Positions 1 to 10,494 are shown, numbered from the stretch's first letter. The stretch: DNA of 64,000 nucleotides from Portulaca oleracea (GCA_029582165.1 CM055873.1:42587295-42651294), one strand, 5' to 3'. Notes: generated by a model from the sequence alone, not told the origin. Made by a program: numbers and translations.

Positions 1-1563
1 CAATTTAGAAGTTCTTTTTACACTTGAGAATGAACTTTTGGTGATTTTATTAAGCATGCATGTCTTACACTTTTCTATGTCATCATTCAACTTAAGAATT
101 AAATCAAGATTAGACATTTCTTTCAACTTAGAAAAGTTCACATGTAGTAACCTAGCATGCCATAGAAAAGACTTATTTAAAGTAGACACATGCATATAAG
201 CGAAAATCATGACATCTTTATTACTTTTCGCATTCAATTTAAACATCTCCCCATAAGCATATCCCTTCCCTACAAAAGTCCCACCCTTGGAAAGTACATA
301 ATTATCTCCATCATAAACTTGCATAAAACCAAACTTGCTAAGGAGATAATCGGATACAAGATTCTTACATACTTCCGGAGCCAAATACACATCATTTAAA
401 AGCAAAGATTTACCGGAAGTGAAAACAAGTTCCACTTGCGCAATGCCTTCAACTTTGACCGGATGGTTATTGCCCATGTAGAGTTTCACACCATCATCCG
501 CCGGTTTGAGAGTCATGAATAAACTCTTGTCAACGCAAACATGCCTCGACGCACCCGAGTTTATGTACCAATCATTACAACCAATGGATACCATGTTAAT
601 ATGATCCTTAATCATGGCCACGAAGGAATTGGGTTCCTTCTCCTTACTCTTGCCCTTAGATGTATCTTTGTTCAAAAGACCATGCTTCTTTTTCCATTGG
701 TAACACTCTCTCTTTGTGTGCCCCGGTTTGCCACATTCCCAACAAACTTGCTTAGGCTTTTGAATTCCCTTGCTAGTTTTGTTATGGCTCTTGTTCTTAT
801 TCTTGTTTCCCTTATTCTCTTGCACCGTATGGACCTTAGATTGCTCTTTGGTACCATCTTGTAGGCGTAACTCCTCTTCAATCTGAAGATGGTTAGCCAA
901 ACCTTCAAGAGACATAGCCTCTTTCCGGTGCATGAGAGCCCTTTTAGTTTCATTCCAAGAAGAAGGTAGCTTGTCAACAATAGAGGATACGATTATGGTT
1001 TCATCCATGTTCAAATTGTGTTGCTTGAAGTTACTTAAAATACGTTGAATCTCATGGAATTGGTCTAGAATTTTCCTATTATCATCCATCTTAAATTTCA
1101 TGAATTGACTAACAAGAAAATTCTTACTTGACGCATCTTCCGACATGTACTTAGCTTCAAGCATCTCCCAAAGCTTCTTTGCCGTCTCCACATGTTGATA
1201 GACATCGAAGAGGGTGTCGCTCATCCCGTTGAGAATGCATCCTCTACAAATGTAGTCATCATTCTCCATCTTGAGCCTTTGTCGAGTAGCCTCTGCATCT
1301 TCCACGGACGTCTTTACTTGATCGTTACTCCCATCTCCCGTGGAACTCTTGACAATTGCATCCTCTTTTGGAGACTCCTCGGTTGTCACCTTCTCGACCA
1401 AAGGTTCTTGATTCACCTTGGGAGAGATCTCAATGTTAAGCACATATGCCACATTGAGAGTCGTTAGCAAGAAATGCATCTTGCTTTGCCAACGCCGAAA
1501 ATCCACTCCTTCAAAGTACTCTAGCTTTTGGAAATTGCTAGACATATCACGTAGCGAGGCCAT
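1..1563 (-). CDS. Copia-type gag-pol polyprotein, N-terminal part (runs off left edge)
   Basis: Reading the minus strand from the ATG at 1563-1561, one frame stays open to the window edge (about 520 codons). It begins MASLRDMSSNFQKLEYFEG, the start of a UBN2-type Copia gag. A CCHC zinc knuckle (CWECGKPGHTKREC) lies near 703-747. The protease follows, with the flap-side context WYINSGASRHVC where active elements have DSGAS; the codon at 559-561 gives Asn in place of the catalytic Asp. A GAG-pre-integrase segment (LWHARLLHVN) lies near 140-180, with Leu where Gly is usual. Gag should coat the RNA and protease should cut the polyprotein. Integrase, RT and RNase H would lie left of the window. 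The frame is unbroken here, but the protease substitution suggests this copy cannot mature on its own. The family assignment is firm; activity is an inference. Confidence 0.9.
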   Translation of the reverse strand, partial: MASLRDMSSNFQKLEYFEGVDFRRWQSKMHFLLTTLNVAYVLNIEISPKVNQEPLVEKVTTEESPKEDAIVKSSTGDGSNDQVKTSVEDAEATRQRLKMENDDYICRGCILNGMSDTLFDVYQHVETAKKLWEMLEAKYMSEDASSKNFLVSQFMKFKMDDNRKILDQFHEIQRILSNFKQHNLNMDETIIVSSIVDKLPSSWNETKRALMHRKEAMSLEGLANHLQIEEELRLQDGTKEQSKVHTVQENKGNKNKNKSHNKTSKGIQKPKQVCWECGKPGHTKRECYQWKKKHGLLNKDTSKGKSKEKEPNSFVAMIKDHINMVSIGCNDWYINSGASRHVCVDKSLFMTLKPADDGVKLYMGNNHPVKVEGIAQVELVFTSGKSLLLNDVYLAPEVCKNLVSDYLLSKFGFMQVYDGDNYVLSKGGTFVGKGYAYGEMFKLNAKSNKDVMIFAYMHVSTLNKSFLWHARLLHVNFSKLKEMSNLDLILKLNDDIEKCKTCMLNKITKSSFSSVKRTSKL

Positions 1564-1566
1564 TAC

Positions 1567-1684
1567 TAAATAGTTCTTAAGATTGTTGGAGGAAAGGGAG
1601 TGAACGGTATATAAAACAATGGAAACTCGTTTGGATAACGCTAAGAGTTGTGGCCTTAAACTCATTTTCCTTAAGAACTATTTA
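1567..1684 (-). other. 15-nt inverted repeat joining LTR R/U5 to the primer-site position
   Basis: TAAATAGTTCTTAAG at 1567-1581 is the exact reverse complement of CTTAAGAACTATTTA at 1670-1684. In the minus-strand RNA the second arm begins 3 nt after the LTR end, exactly where a primer-binding site should be, and the first arm lies about 90 nt upstream within R/U5. This would form a hairpin with an 88-nt loop. It may be a self-priming structure of the kind known for Tf1, or only an RNA fold. Confidence 0.5.
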
Positions 1685-2277
1685 CTATACCGTAAATGTT
1701 CTAAGGGATAAAACTTAGCACTTGTAACACTCAAGAAATAGATTCTCACTTGAATATTCACTCTAGTATAGCTGCAGTCTAGACAAGAATGAGGTTGTGA
1801 TTAGCTTAGAATGGTGTGTCTCAAATAGCCTAGGATGTCTCCTATTTATAGGAGAATACCAACCCACTTAGGATGCCCTAGTCAAAGGACAATCAAGTGA
1901 CTTTAATGGAGGATCACACACTTAATATGACCTTGACCAAGTCAAGTCATATAGCTGTTGGAATATCATTATAATCGTGCTTAATTATCATATCAAAAAC
2001 TAATTACACGAAATCATATAGTCGTTAGCATTTAAAACAGTCCTGACGTTCAACACGACCGTGTTGAATCAACACGGTCCGTGTTGGCTCAACACGACCC
2101 GTGTTGAGCGCAGGAATTGTTTCCTTACTCTCTGGAAGACAACACGACCCGTGTTGCTTCCTGTTTTACCCGTGTTGATCATATTCTTATTGTTTCACTT
2201 ATATATGATCCTTATACTTGATATACTTTATTCTTTAGGCTATATAATTGTCTTATACTCTTGAAATATATCCAACA
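1584..2277 (-). repeat. 5' LTR of the left-hand Copia element (694 bp)
   Basis: The segment is bounded by a perfect 7-bp terminal inverted repeat (TGTTGGA at 1584-1590, TCCAACA at 2271-2277), the normal Copia LTR ends. Read on the minus strand it starts at 2277 and ends 21 bp before the gag ATG. A TATA-like box (CTATAAATAGG) sits near 1845-1855 on the minus strand, so U3 would be about 2277-1850 and R/U5 about 1815-1584. The matching 3' LTR is outside the window, so the boundary call rests on the inverted ends and gag spacing. No tRNA-Met type primer site (TGGTATCAGAGC) follows it. Confidence 0.75.
2050..2182. repeat. Cluster of short CAACACG/CGTGTTG palindromes in Copia U3
   Basis: Four to five imperfect copies of CAACACGACCGTGTTG lie within 130 bp, including CAACACGGTCCGTGTTG and CAACACGACCCGTGTTG. 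They sit in the predicted U3 of the Copia LTR, upstream of its TATA box, which is where enhancer-like repeats occur in plant Copia LTRs. The function is inferred from position only. Confidence 0.6.
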
Positions 2278-2971
2278 AACAGTTCATAAACGGTCACCCA
2301 CACTGCGATCGTTTTCTAGCCAACGAATGTTCATTATCGGTCGCTAGTTTGAGACCCTTCAATCAACGTTCACAAGCTATAACAGTCATAAGCTAGCGAC
2401 TGTTGGTTGAACGGTTGCCCACTTCGCCATATTTTTTTCTTTTGTTTAATTTATTTGCGACCGTTTATTGAACAATTGCAATTTCGATTTTGCATCTTTT
2501 ATTTCCATGTTATATGCTAAGTGTTGTGGCACTTGTAACTTTATAAACTACAGCATCGGTATGCCAAAAAACATATTAACTAAATCGCAGCCATAAATAT
2601 TTACCAAAATATTATATTATAACCGAAATTATATATATAGTCGCCATACACATTACACGTACCTAAAAATCATAAGTGTCTAACTAGACTTATCACGGGG
2701 GATGAGTTAATTATGAAAGTAGAAGAAAAAATTGACCGTCAGGGGAATCTCCTGTTTAGTTTGCTCTAACTGAGAGATCCTTCCATGTAGTTGGCTCATA
2801 TTTTTCTGGTACTGCGCGAGTTGAGTCTTAAGTGTCTGATGTTCGCTCGCCAACACAGCATACGCGGTTGGGGTCAGGTTGGATGAGGAAGAAGAAGACC
2901 CGTAGCTCTCATTTTTCATTGTAAAATGGTTTTCCAAGAAAATAATTTTTCAAGGCAAATTTTATTGTTTA

Positions 2972-3062
<91 letters not shown>

Positions 3063-4960
3063 CCTCTCTTGGGCTAGATGAGAGAAAAAGAGGAGCCTGA
3101 TGAGAGAAAAAGAATTAGACGAGGACTGAATTGTTTCTATTATAGATGGGAGTGAATGCAGGGAACTTTGGGCCACGATAAGTAACATGAATAAGGAAAT
3201 TGGATTTTCTTAAGGTTAGACTTAGGAAAAATGGAAAATAGTTTATAAAAAGAGGGGGAAATGATTTTCTCCATTTTTAAGCAGTCAAACACCTATGGAA
3301 ACGTTCATTTTGCAGAAAATAATTTTCATTCCCACTAAACAAACCTTAAAATTAAATTGAGTATAATAGTTATTAGTAATGCAAAGTAATAATATTATAA
3401 AATAAAAAATAGTTGAACTATATATAAGTCCCTCTGTTCCATAATAATTGTCATTTTATCAACTGTCATAGTCTCCAATGTTACTTTTCAATAGATAATT
3501 TCTTATATAATATTTTTTTATATAATTACAATATTATGATTATATTTTTCGTTACAAATGTAATGATAATAATTTTATATAACAAATCATTATGTATTTT
3601 GAGAAATTTTTGATCAAAATTTTTAAAATTTAAATATATAATTTTTAAAGATAATACTCCATCCATTTTTTAATAATTGTCACGTTAGAATTTTGGGAAG
3701 ATTTTAAGAAAATGGCATTGAGAATGATAATTGAAAAATATTACGGTATCTATTTTCTATAAAGAAGACACGGTATTATGGAGAAAGGACAAAAGGTGAA
3801 GAAAACAATCCATCATGTGGGAAAATTTGGGTGCAAATATTGCTAGAGTTTTCAACTTTAACGAAGATTTGAAATTCGATGAGCAATTTGAGGTGTCAAA
3901 CAAAAGACCAAAAGAAATCAATTACACATAAGCGATGATGCGGACCAGCGGAATAAAGTAGAAGGATAGACATTGACATATGGACACGGATGACGTTGAA
4001 TTAACCTGCTTGTTGGGGTCTTGTTCCGTTAAAATTGTGGTTTAAATAGCATACCCCCATTTACGCAATAACAATTTGACAGCATGTAACTTACAGAAAA
4101 TATTCCCAAAAATTTAACAGTTAGCTATTTAATATTAATTAATATAAAGAGATACAGAAAAAATTTTAATATAAATTTTTAAAAGACATTTTTTAAACAC
4201 AAAATATGAAATGTTATTACAAACACGCTAAACATTAATTTTATTAGTATTTCAGAAAATACTACCTCTGATGTTAAATATTATTTGAAATGCTTACTTG
4301 TCGGATACTAATATTAATATCAAATTAGAGTTTTGACTCGGTCAAAATGTAAAATATTTGCACAAACACTACTATTACATATAAAATTAATATGTAATGA
4401 TTCATTATACAAAATTAATATAATTGCATTAATAATTCAAAATACTATTATAAAAAATATATAATGTAATTGATAAAATATTATGTGAAAAAATATTGGT
4501 CAACAAGAATTTAAAAAATCGGGAAAGTCAATTTTTTTTCTGACAAGAATAGTTAATTATTTAAAAAAGCAGGAATCGGTAATTTTTTATGGTTTGTACT
4601 TTATGCCTATGTTATTTATACTCTCTTAAAATATGTTTGATAATTATAAATTATAAATAATAGTTTATTAAAATTATAATATTGTGATTTTAATGGAAAT
4701 ATAATTTGCACCAAAAAAATATTTTAAGCAGCAAATTTAGAGATAATAATTTTATATATATATAATATTAATAAATATATATTAGGAAATTAATAGAAAC
4801 ATTTATAAAGTTTGAAACATTTTTTATAATAAAGTTTGAAACTTCGATTATACATATTCTCTATATTTATATTTATATTTATATTTATGTTTATATTTAT
4901 ATTTGATTTTTCTTTTTAAGAATATTAGGTTTTGAAATCACCAACTATGAAAGTTGTTTA
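2278..4960. other. AT-rich intergenic DNA with MITE remnants
   Basis: I see no gene here. 2285-2470 holds imperfect GCGACC/GGTCGC words in both orientations, like transposon subterminal repeats. 2972-3057 is a (TA)n tract. 3428-3460 (CCCTCTGTTCCATAATAATTG) and 3656-3690 look like Stowaway-type MITE ends. 3240-3345 resembles the tail of a GTGTTTGG-type MITE. 4862-4905 is a (TATTTA)n microsatellite. The open frames across the TA tract are low-complexity artefacts. Confidence 0.6.
2972..3057. repeat. (TA)n microsatellite
   Basis: About 85 bp of almost uninterrupted TA dinucleotides. It probably varies in length between individuals and may be collapsed or expanded in assemblies. Confidence 0.95.
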
Positions 4961-5146
4961 TCACAATATTCCAAACTTTGCATTTAATTCATAATAGCGA
5001 GGGTCGGGTTTGGGTTCACCAAAAATTTCCCAGTTATTTATATTTGGTTTTCTTTTAGGACCTACTGTCATCCCTATACCCAGAGCTTCGATCGTATTCC
5101 AGGGGTACCGAGCATTGTACGCCCACTGCTTAACGCCCCCTACCAT
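4961..5146 (-). CDS. Small unrecognised protein-like ORF (61 aa)
   Basis: The minus-strand frame starts MVGGVKQWAYNARYPWNT and ends NAKFGIL before a TGA. Its composition (W, Y, P and G spread through, no low-complexity runs) is unlike the junk frames around it. I do not recognise the family. No signal peptide or membrane segment is visible. It could be a small gene, a last exon, or a gene relic: flanking DNA is AT-rich and no partner exon was found upstream. There is no clear splice acceptor just ahead of the ATG. Confidence 0.3.
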   Translation of the reverse strand: MVGGVKQWAYNARYPWNTIEALGIGMTVGPKRKPNINNWEIFGEPKPDPRYYELNAKFGIL

Positions 5147-5279
5147 TCCTTTTGTTCAGGGGCAATATTTTGTTTTAGAAAAATGACAATTTTTTAAAGT
5201 TGATTGAATTATAGTATTATTTTGATTGAGTATAGTTATTATTGTTAGTTTGGTTGTGTTTAACAAGTGGAAAAAGTTT

Positions 5280-5960
5280 TAGGCAATATTCATCAATTTT
5301 CAATTCAACCATTATGAATGCTCATAAAAAACACTGAAACAATATTATTCGAAGACATATCATGGAATGCTATAAGATTTACTATGATGCTCATAAGCCT
5401 CATGAAATATCGATGTCATTGAATTCTCTACAATGCTCATAAAAAGCTTATCGAGGCAGGGCATGCTAATAATAATAACAACAACAATAGTTATTATTAT
5501 TTTTAAGAATAATTTGAAAGGTAAGGTTATGTAGTTAATAGTGCTCATAAAAATCAACAATAATGCTCATAAAATATTAAACAAATCATACATGGTTCTT
5601 AAACTCTACCCCAAAGCTCATAAACCTTATGAAAAATGTTAACAAAAATATACTACAACACTCATAAGATTTTTCCAAAGACAACAGTCATATAACTATG
5701 CTAATAAAATTCAACAATAACGCTCATAGAACACTAAATCAACGTTCATAAATAAATCATGCAATAATCTAGCTTAAAATGTATTGTAATGCTCATATAC
5801 CTCATGAAAATTGTACTACAATGCTCATAAAGTTTTTAGAGAGACAACATACTAATAATGACAATTAAAAAAATTGAAAAATATGGTTATGTCACAATGC
5901 TAATATAACTCAATGCTCATAAAATACATATCACATATGTAAAATTAATAATATCCAATT
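5280..5960. repeat. Degenerate tandem repeat built on AATGCTCATAA
   Basis: The word AATGCTCATAA or a one- to two-base variant occurs about fifteen times. Longer units can also be aligned: an AATGCTCATA-xx-CCTCATGAAA block recurs near 5385, 5613 and 5788, each followed by CTACAATGCTCATAA and then a purine-rich ACAACA segment. Unit spacing is about 175-230 bp, so this looks like three decayed copies of a satellite-like unit. It has no coding potential. Confidence 0.7.
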
Positions 5961-6995
5961 CTCAACCAAAGGAGAAAAATACACAAAAGGAAAATGAATG
6001 CAACCAGAGCTACAAGAAAATTGTTTTAAGCCATAAAAAAATAGAAGTGGAACGAACTAAAATCTCAAAATAGAATTAAACTTAAGTCAAAAGAGACTCA
6101 TTATGTTACGGAAAAAAAACGTTTAAATAGAAACTGGACTTGGACATGCCAATGCACAAAATATAATATCCCCAACGCGAGGAATGAATAGGACTGAGAT
6201 CCTGTTAATTTTTAGAGGTCCAACTCCTACTTTCGGTCGTGATCGGGAGCAAAGTTTTTCTTCCAGTCCCACTCTCAGTTGTGGACAGAAGCAAAGTTTT
6301 GCTCTGCTCCTGCGTGGGAGCGGGAAATTTTAATCTCTGTAAGTTAACTATTTTATGTTCATTATTTGATTTATTTTCCTTGAACAACCAATATAAATAA
6401 TATAAATTTTCACAAATTTTGCAAATGGTGACGCCAGTTCGTTTACATAGCTTCTTTTTCCCAAATTAAAATTAAACAATGCTAATATATCATGTCTTTT
6501 TTTTTTTTGAAAAAATACAGGTTCAAGATGGTAAAAAGCAAAATAATCTTAAAGGTGAACACAAATTAAAATAACACAAATCAAAATATACTTGACAAAA
6601 TTTAGAAAATCAATAAAATGGTTTAGTTGAATATAGTGAAATATCAGTATTATATAATAATTTGCATCCATTGAGATTGGGAAAGGAAGTTAAGTCCTAC
6701 TCCTAGTCAAAATATATTCAAAATTAAGAAAAATCAATAAAATGGTTTAGTTGAATATTGTGAAATATTTAGTATTATATATATACTACCCCCGTTTCTA
6801 GATGAATGTCAAATTTTCTAGCTACCTTGTCCCTTTTTATTTGTCAAATTACCTAACTTTTACATTTCCAACAACCATAATACCTATTTTATCCCTAATA
6901 AATACATTTTTCATAATTTGAAAATTTTTCAACCCATTCCCATGTTTATTGGTTTTGATGAGTTAGTTTTTGTGACATATAATTAGGGACGATGG
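5961..6995. other. Intergenic DNA, nothing recognised
   Basis: AT-rich sequence without a convincing gene. A T-run followed by TGAAAAAATACAGG near 6497 resembles the poly(A)-tail side of a minus-strand LINE. 6787-6830 resembles a Stowaway end. The short frame at 6205-6387 is of doubtful meaning. Confidence 0.5.
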
Positions 6996-7232
6996 TAATT
7001 CCTTCCATTCTTTTTCATCTGTCATTTACGGTTTTTAATGTCAATCTTTAATCAACAATTTTTAATATAAAATTTATAAAAAAATTTATATTATACTTTT
7101 TTAATAGTATTTTTTATTACGAATCTAATGATATCAATTTTGTACGATGAATCACTATACAAATTAAAATATTAACGATCAAAGTTTTTAATATAATTTC
7201 CTATGTGACAGATAAATAAACACGGAGATAAT
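6996..7232. mobile_element. Stowaway-like MITE
   Basis: The left end TTCCTTCCATTC...CATCTGTCA matches the inverted right end TTATCTCCGTGTT...TATCTGTCA, with TA dinucleotides at the edges. About 235 bp, no coding capacity. The ends are diverged, so this is an old copy. Confidence 0.5.
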
Positions 7233-7539
7233 ATAATTTGCATCCATTGACATCGGGAAATGAAATTAAGTCCTATTCCTAATTCCAGTCCAATAAAGTG
7301 AAAATTTAGAACCAAAATTTAACGGGAAACCGGACGGAAAACAGAATTCCTGTTATTTTTGGTCACCCATGCTTAGGGTACTGTATCATTTTTTTGAGGG
7401 AGTATCCATATGGCAATTTGCGTAGGAGATAATAGTTTAATAATAATGATGGGGAGAAAAGAAAAGGGAAATAAAAAAAAAAAAGAAAAAGATTAGATGA
7501 GGAGAGAGAGGAAGGTAGTCCAGGGGTGAAGAACCTTGG

Positions 7540-8422
7540 AAGAAGAAACATACCCTCCTAACCCCACATCATCCCACCATCATTTCTCAAATCAAAATCC
7601 ATCAACTTGTATTTTTCATTTTCATTCAATTTCTCAGCCATCATATATGATATATCCCCCCCTCATAACCTCATGCATTTTAAAATTCACTGAATCCGAC
7701 CAAACCATAATTTTCTTCCTTTCTCTCTCTGTTGCTTGTATTTTTGTCAATTTTCAATATTTCTCAGCTTCCCTCTCTAGGAAAGATTAGTCCCCATCAC
7801 CCCCCAAAATCTCATCATAAACTCACTGCAAATCTGCAATACATACATACACCCTCCCTCCTCAAAACCCAGCATCAACTAACCCACCAAACACCACCTT
7901 CTTAGTTCTTATTCATCTTCATCAAATACCAACCAAACAAGCAACTAATATTACCCTCCAATCTGGGAAAACAAGAATACCAACAACTTCCTGCTTCAGC
8001 ATCACAGGTGATTATTCTTAGTATTAATTTTGAATTAGCTCTTTCAGATGGGTTTCATTGTTTTGCAAAAGGGGGAATTAAGAAATCTGGAAATCTGGGG
8101 TTAGATTGAGTATGACTGAATTGGGTAGGAATGGATACCCAATCACATGATTTTGAGCATCTTCTGTGATTTTACCATGTGGGTTTTTAGCCCCAATTTG
8201 ATGGTGGATTTGTTATATTTACCCGTCTCATAGGGTGGTTTCGCTTTATCAAATTGGTTTATGATCAGCTTATTCACGTGATTAGTTTTCCTGTCAGAAT
8301 TAGCTCCAACTTTTCTTCTAATTGCTGTCATTTTTATCTAATCTTGTTTCTTCATTTGCAATCGCAGAGCTCAGCAATTGCATCAAGAAATCTTTCCAAA
8401 CCCATCAGAGGCATTGGATTAA
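7540..8422 (+). promoter_or_regulatory. ARGOS 5' leader with a UTR intron
   Basis: C/T- and C/A-rich sequence at 7550-8007, typical of a plant 5' UTR, precedes an intron with donor CACAG|GTGATT at 8008 and acceptor ATCGCAG at 8367 (360 bp). The second UTR exon (8368-8422) leads directly to the ATG. The transcription start is not fixed. An ATG at 7536 opens an 84-codon frame that would be an upstream ORF if transcription starts above it. Confidence 0.6.
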
Positions 8423-8854
8423 ATGATCGGTGAGCCACATTGGAAAATCCCGAAGACTTTGGTTGCATTGCAGCAGTCAAACACGGAATCCATGGAAGCC
8501 CGAGTGAGAAAAAACACGTATTCCCACATGAACCACACAAACCCATCACCAATCAACACCACCAACAACAGCACCATGAGAATGAAAGGAGATCGAGAAT
8601 ACCAACGATCCTTCTCTAATGGAGGAACATCTTCTTCCGGGAAGAAAACGACGCGTTGGAGCTACTTCAGCATAGAATCATTGTTCTTGCTCTTCTGCCT
8701 AACCGCGTCGCTGCTGATACTGCCGTTGATACTTCCGCCATTGCCGCCACCTCCATTCCTGCTGCTGCTGCTTCCGATAGCCATACTTGGGCTGCTCATG
8801 ATCTTGGCTTTTATGCCTTCCAATGTAAGAGATTTGACTTATACATACATGTAA
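8423..8854 (+). CDS. ARGOS: ARGOS / ORGAN SIZE RELATED (OSR-domain) protein, 143 aa
   Basis: The C-terminal half carries the OSR domain of the ARGOS/ARL/OSR family: YFSIESLFLLFCLTASLLIL (residues 81-100), then the PPLPPPP turn (105-111), then a second hydrophobic helix ending ILAFMPSN (127-134). The hydrophilic N-terminus (1-80; S, N and T rich) is poorly conserved, as is usual. Family members are small endomembrane (ER) proteins that raise organ size by prolonging growth and damp ethylene signalling; hormones such as auxin and brassinosteroid induce members of the family. Length fits the family's 100-150 aa. The start is the first ATG after the spliced leader. Whether it is ARGOS, ARL or an OSR orthologue cannot be decided here. 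The CDS itself has no intron. Confidence 0.9.
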   Translation: MIGEPHWKIPKTLVALQQSNTESMEARVRKNTYSHMNHTNPSPINTTNNSTMRMKGDREYQRSFSNGGTSSSGKKTTRWSYFSIESLFLLFCLTASLLILPLILPPLPPPPFLLLLLPIAILGLLMILAFMPSNVRDLTYTYM

Positions 8855-9370
8855 ATCAATCCATGATGATCGATGATCGAGGTTCATGTGATCTCATGTC
8901 TAGATTTCATTTCTTCTTTTTGGGAATAGTGGAATTAGTGATAGTAATAGTAAAGGAAGCTCACCTGAAATAATTGGATACTGATTCACCTGAAAAAAGT
9001 TTTGGAGCATGTATAGAAGATGGATGTATACATTAACAGAGCAGAAGAGTTTGTTCATATAATCTTCTAGCAGCCATATCGAAAGGCAATGGTTTCTTCG
9101 TTAATTAATATAATTTCTTTATTTTTATCAATCAAGATTAGTTAATATAATTTCTAGTTTGCATTTTGCTCTTATGCTCTCTTTTTGTCCCTGTGGTTTT
9201 TTTTTTTTTTAATTTTCGAAGATTTTCAAATTATGCCATATTGGTTTTATAACTTTTATCTTAATTTTAGGTCTTTTTTGGGGGGGGGGGGTGTTGGGGG
9301 GAGGGGGTTAGTTTATAAATGTTCTTCAAATATGTGTATATGTTTTTAAAACACATTCTTAAGAAACTTA
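8855..9370. other. ARGOS 3' UTR and flank with a G-rich tract
   Basis: The 3' UTR probably extends to about 9130, with AATATAATTTC-type AT-rich signals. 9280-9307 holds G12, G6 and G5 runs separated by short loops on the plus strand. No gene is seen. Confidence 0.5.
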
Positions 9371-9638
9371 GGCTCAGTTGTTTTATATGGTACGCTGTGG
9401 TGAAATTTGAAAATGTATGGTGAATTGTGGTGCATGGATAGTGATGATTGATGAATTGTGATAGGTGAGGTAGGTGAGAAAAAAGAATGTAAAAAGTAGA
9501 AAAGAAAAGTGAGGAGAAAGAAACATAACAAAATATTTTGATAATTATTATGGTAAAATATAATGGAATGTGGTAAAATATTTAAGTAATGCGGTGTGTG
9601 CGGCACGCACCCGAAGTTACCACATAAAGAACGGGGCC
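9371..9638. mobile_element. Tourist-like MITE, CCACAA/TTGTGG-rich family, copy 1
   Basis: The ends GGCTCAGTTGTTTTATATGG and (inverted) GGCCCCGTTCTTTATGTGG face each other, and TTA is duplicated at 9368-9370 and 9639-9641. The TTA/TAA target site and GG..CC ends fit PIF/Harbinger-derived MITEs. The interior is GTGGTG/TTGTGG-rich, like the copies at 15633 and about 16285. Confidence 0.75.
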
Positions 9639-10281
9639 TTAATTATTCTTTGCAATGAAAAGGGAAAAAAATACTCAACTCATATCAAAGGTTTTAACAC
9701 AAAAATCCAGACAATACCTAAAAACAAATGGAGGGTGTATTTGTCATTTTAAAATTTCAATGTACATATATTTGTACTTATTTTATATTTTTTCTTTTCA
9801 ATATTACAATTTACATGACAGTTTTCAATAATAACTACCATACCCAGCCACCACCAAAATCATTCCCACTATCTCATTTTTGTTTCAAAAGATTGCTTCG
9901 ATGTACTCTATATTTTGTAAAATCTAATTTTTGGGGATTATATTGTTGAAAATTATAATTGGGATAATATGTTTTTAGATATCTATTTTCGGATGACAAT
10001 CTAGTAAAAAATGATTGGAATCCGGTGAAAATGATAAATTTACTAATTTGCCCCTATCAGTAGATTATAAATGACTAATTTGCCATTGTCTATTGAATAT
10101 TTGTAATTGTCGTATTCGCAACCTTAATTTGATAACGTCTAGTCCCTTTGTTCGATCATTCTTCCCCGCTCTCTCCACTCAACTGCCTATGCAAATTCTT
10201 TGTTTTACCCAAAACAACTCCCAAGTTATGTACGTATTCCATCTACTATGCAAATTTATTGGGATTCACCTATGAGTATAT
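9639..10281. other. Intergenic DNA, nothing recognised
   Basis: AT-rich sequence with short open frames of no recognisable content. Nothing else is seen before the USE element. Confidence 0.5.
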
Positions 10282-10328
10282 GTCCCACATCGAAAAATTA
10301 AGTAAAGAGAAAGCAGATGATATATAAG
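10282..10328 (+). promoter_or_regulatory. snRNA-type promoter: USE plus TATA box
   Basis: GTCCCACATCG (10282-10292) matches the plant Upstream Sequence Element consensus RTCCCACATCG. TATATAAG starts at 10321, leaving a 28-bp gap. In plants the USE-TATA distance decides polymerase choice: about 25 bp for Pol III (U6, U3), about one helical turn more for Pol II. The spacing here is close to the Pol III type. A start near 10350 is predicted; T runs at 10412 (four) and 10488 (six) could terminate. The downstream sequence matches no U1-U6, U3 or 7SL RNA that I can recognise. Confidence 0.5.
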
Positions 10329-10494
10329 TCAAGTGGGCTACATGGTTGAAGAAAATATCCACAGAGGATTGAAGACTGAAGATCACGATTTATCGGCCAT
10401 TGTGAGTCGCTGTTTTGCTGTTGTTGAACTTGAGTGGATTATTGAATGAAGTTTGATCCTTGCAGTATGAAAATGAACAGTTGAACACTTTTTT

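Noticed and set aside
2916..3188. Minus-strand 90-codon frame of YIYIYI repeats
   Set aside because: It is a translation of the (TA)n microsatellite, not a protein.
8656..8973. 105-codon frame overlapping ARGOS in another frame
   Set aside because: It reads leucine codons of the ARGOS membrane domain out of frame (Ala/Ile runs) and has no family match.
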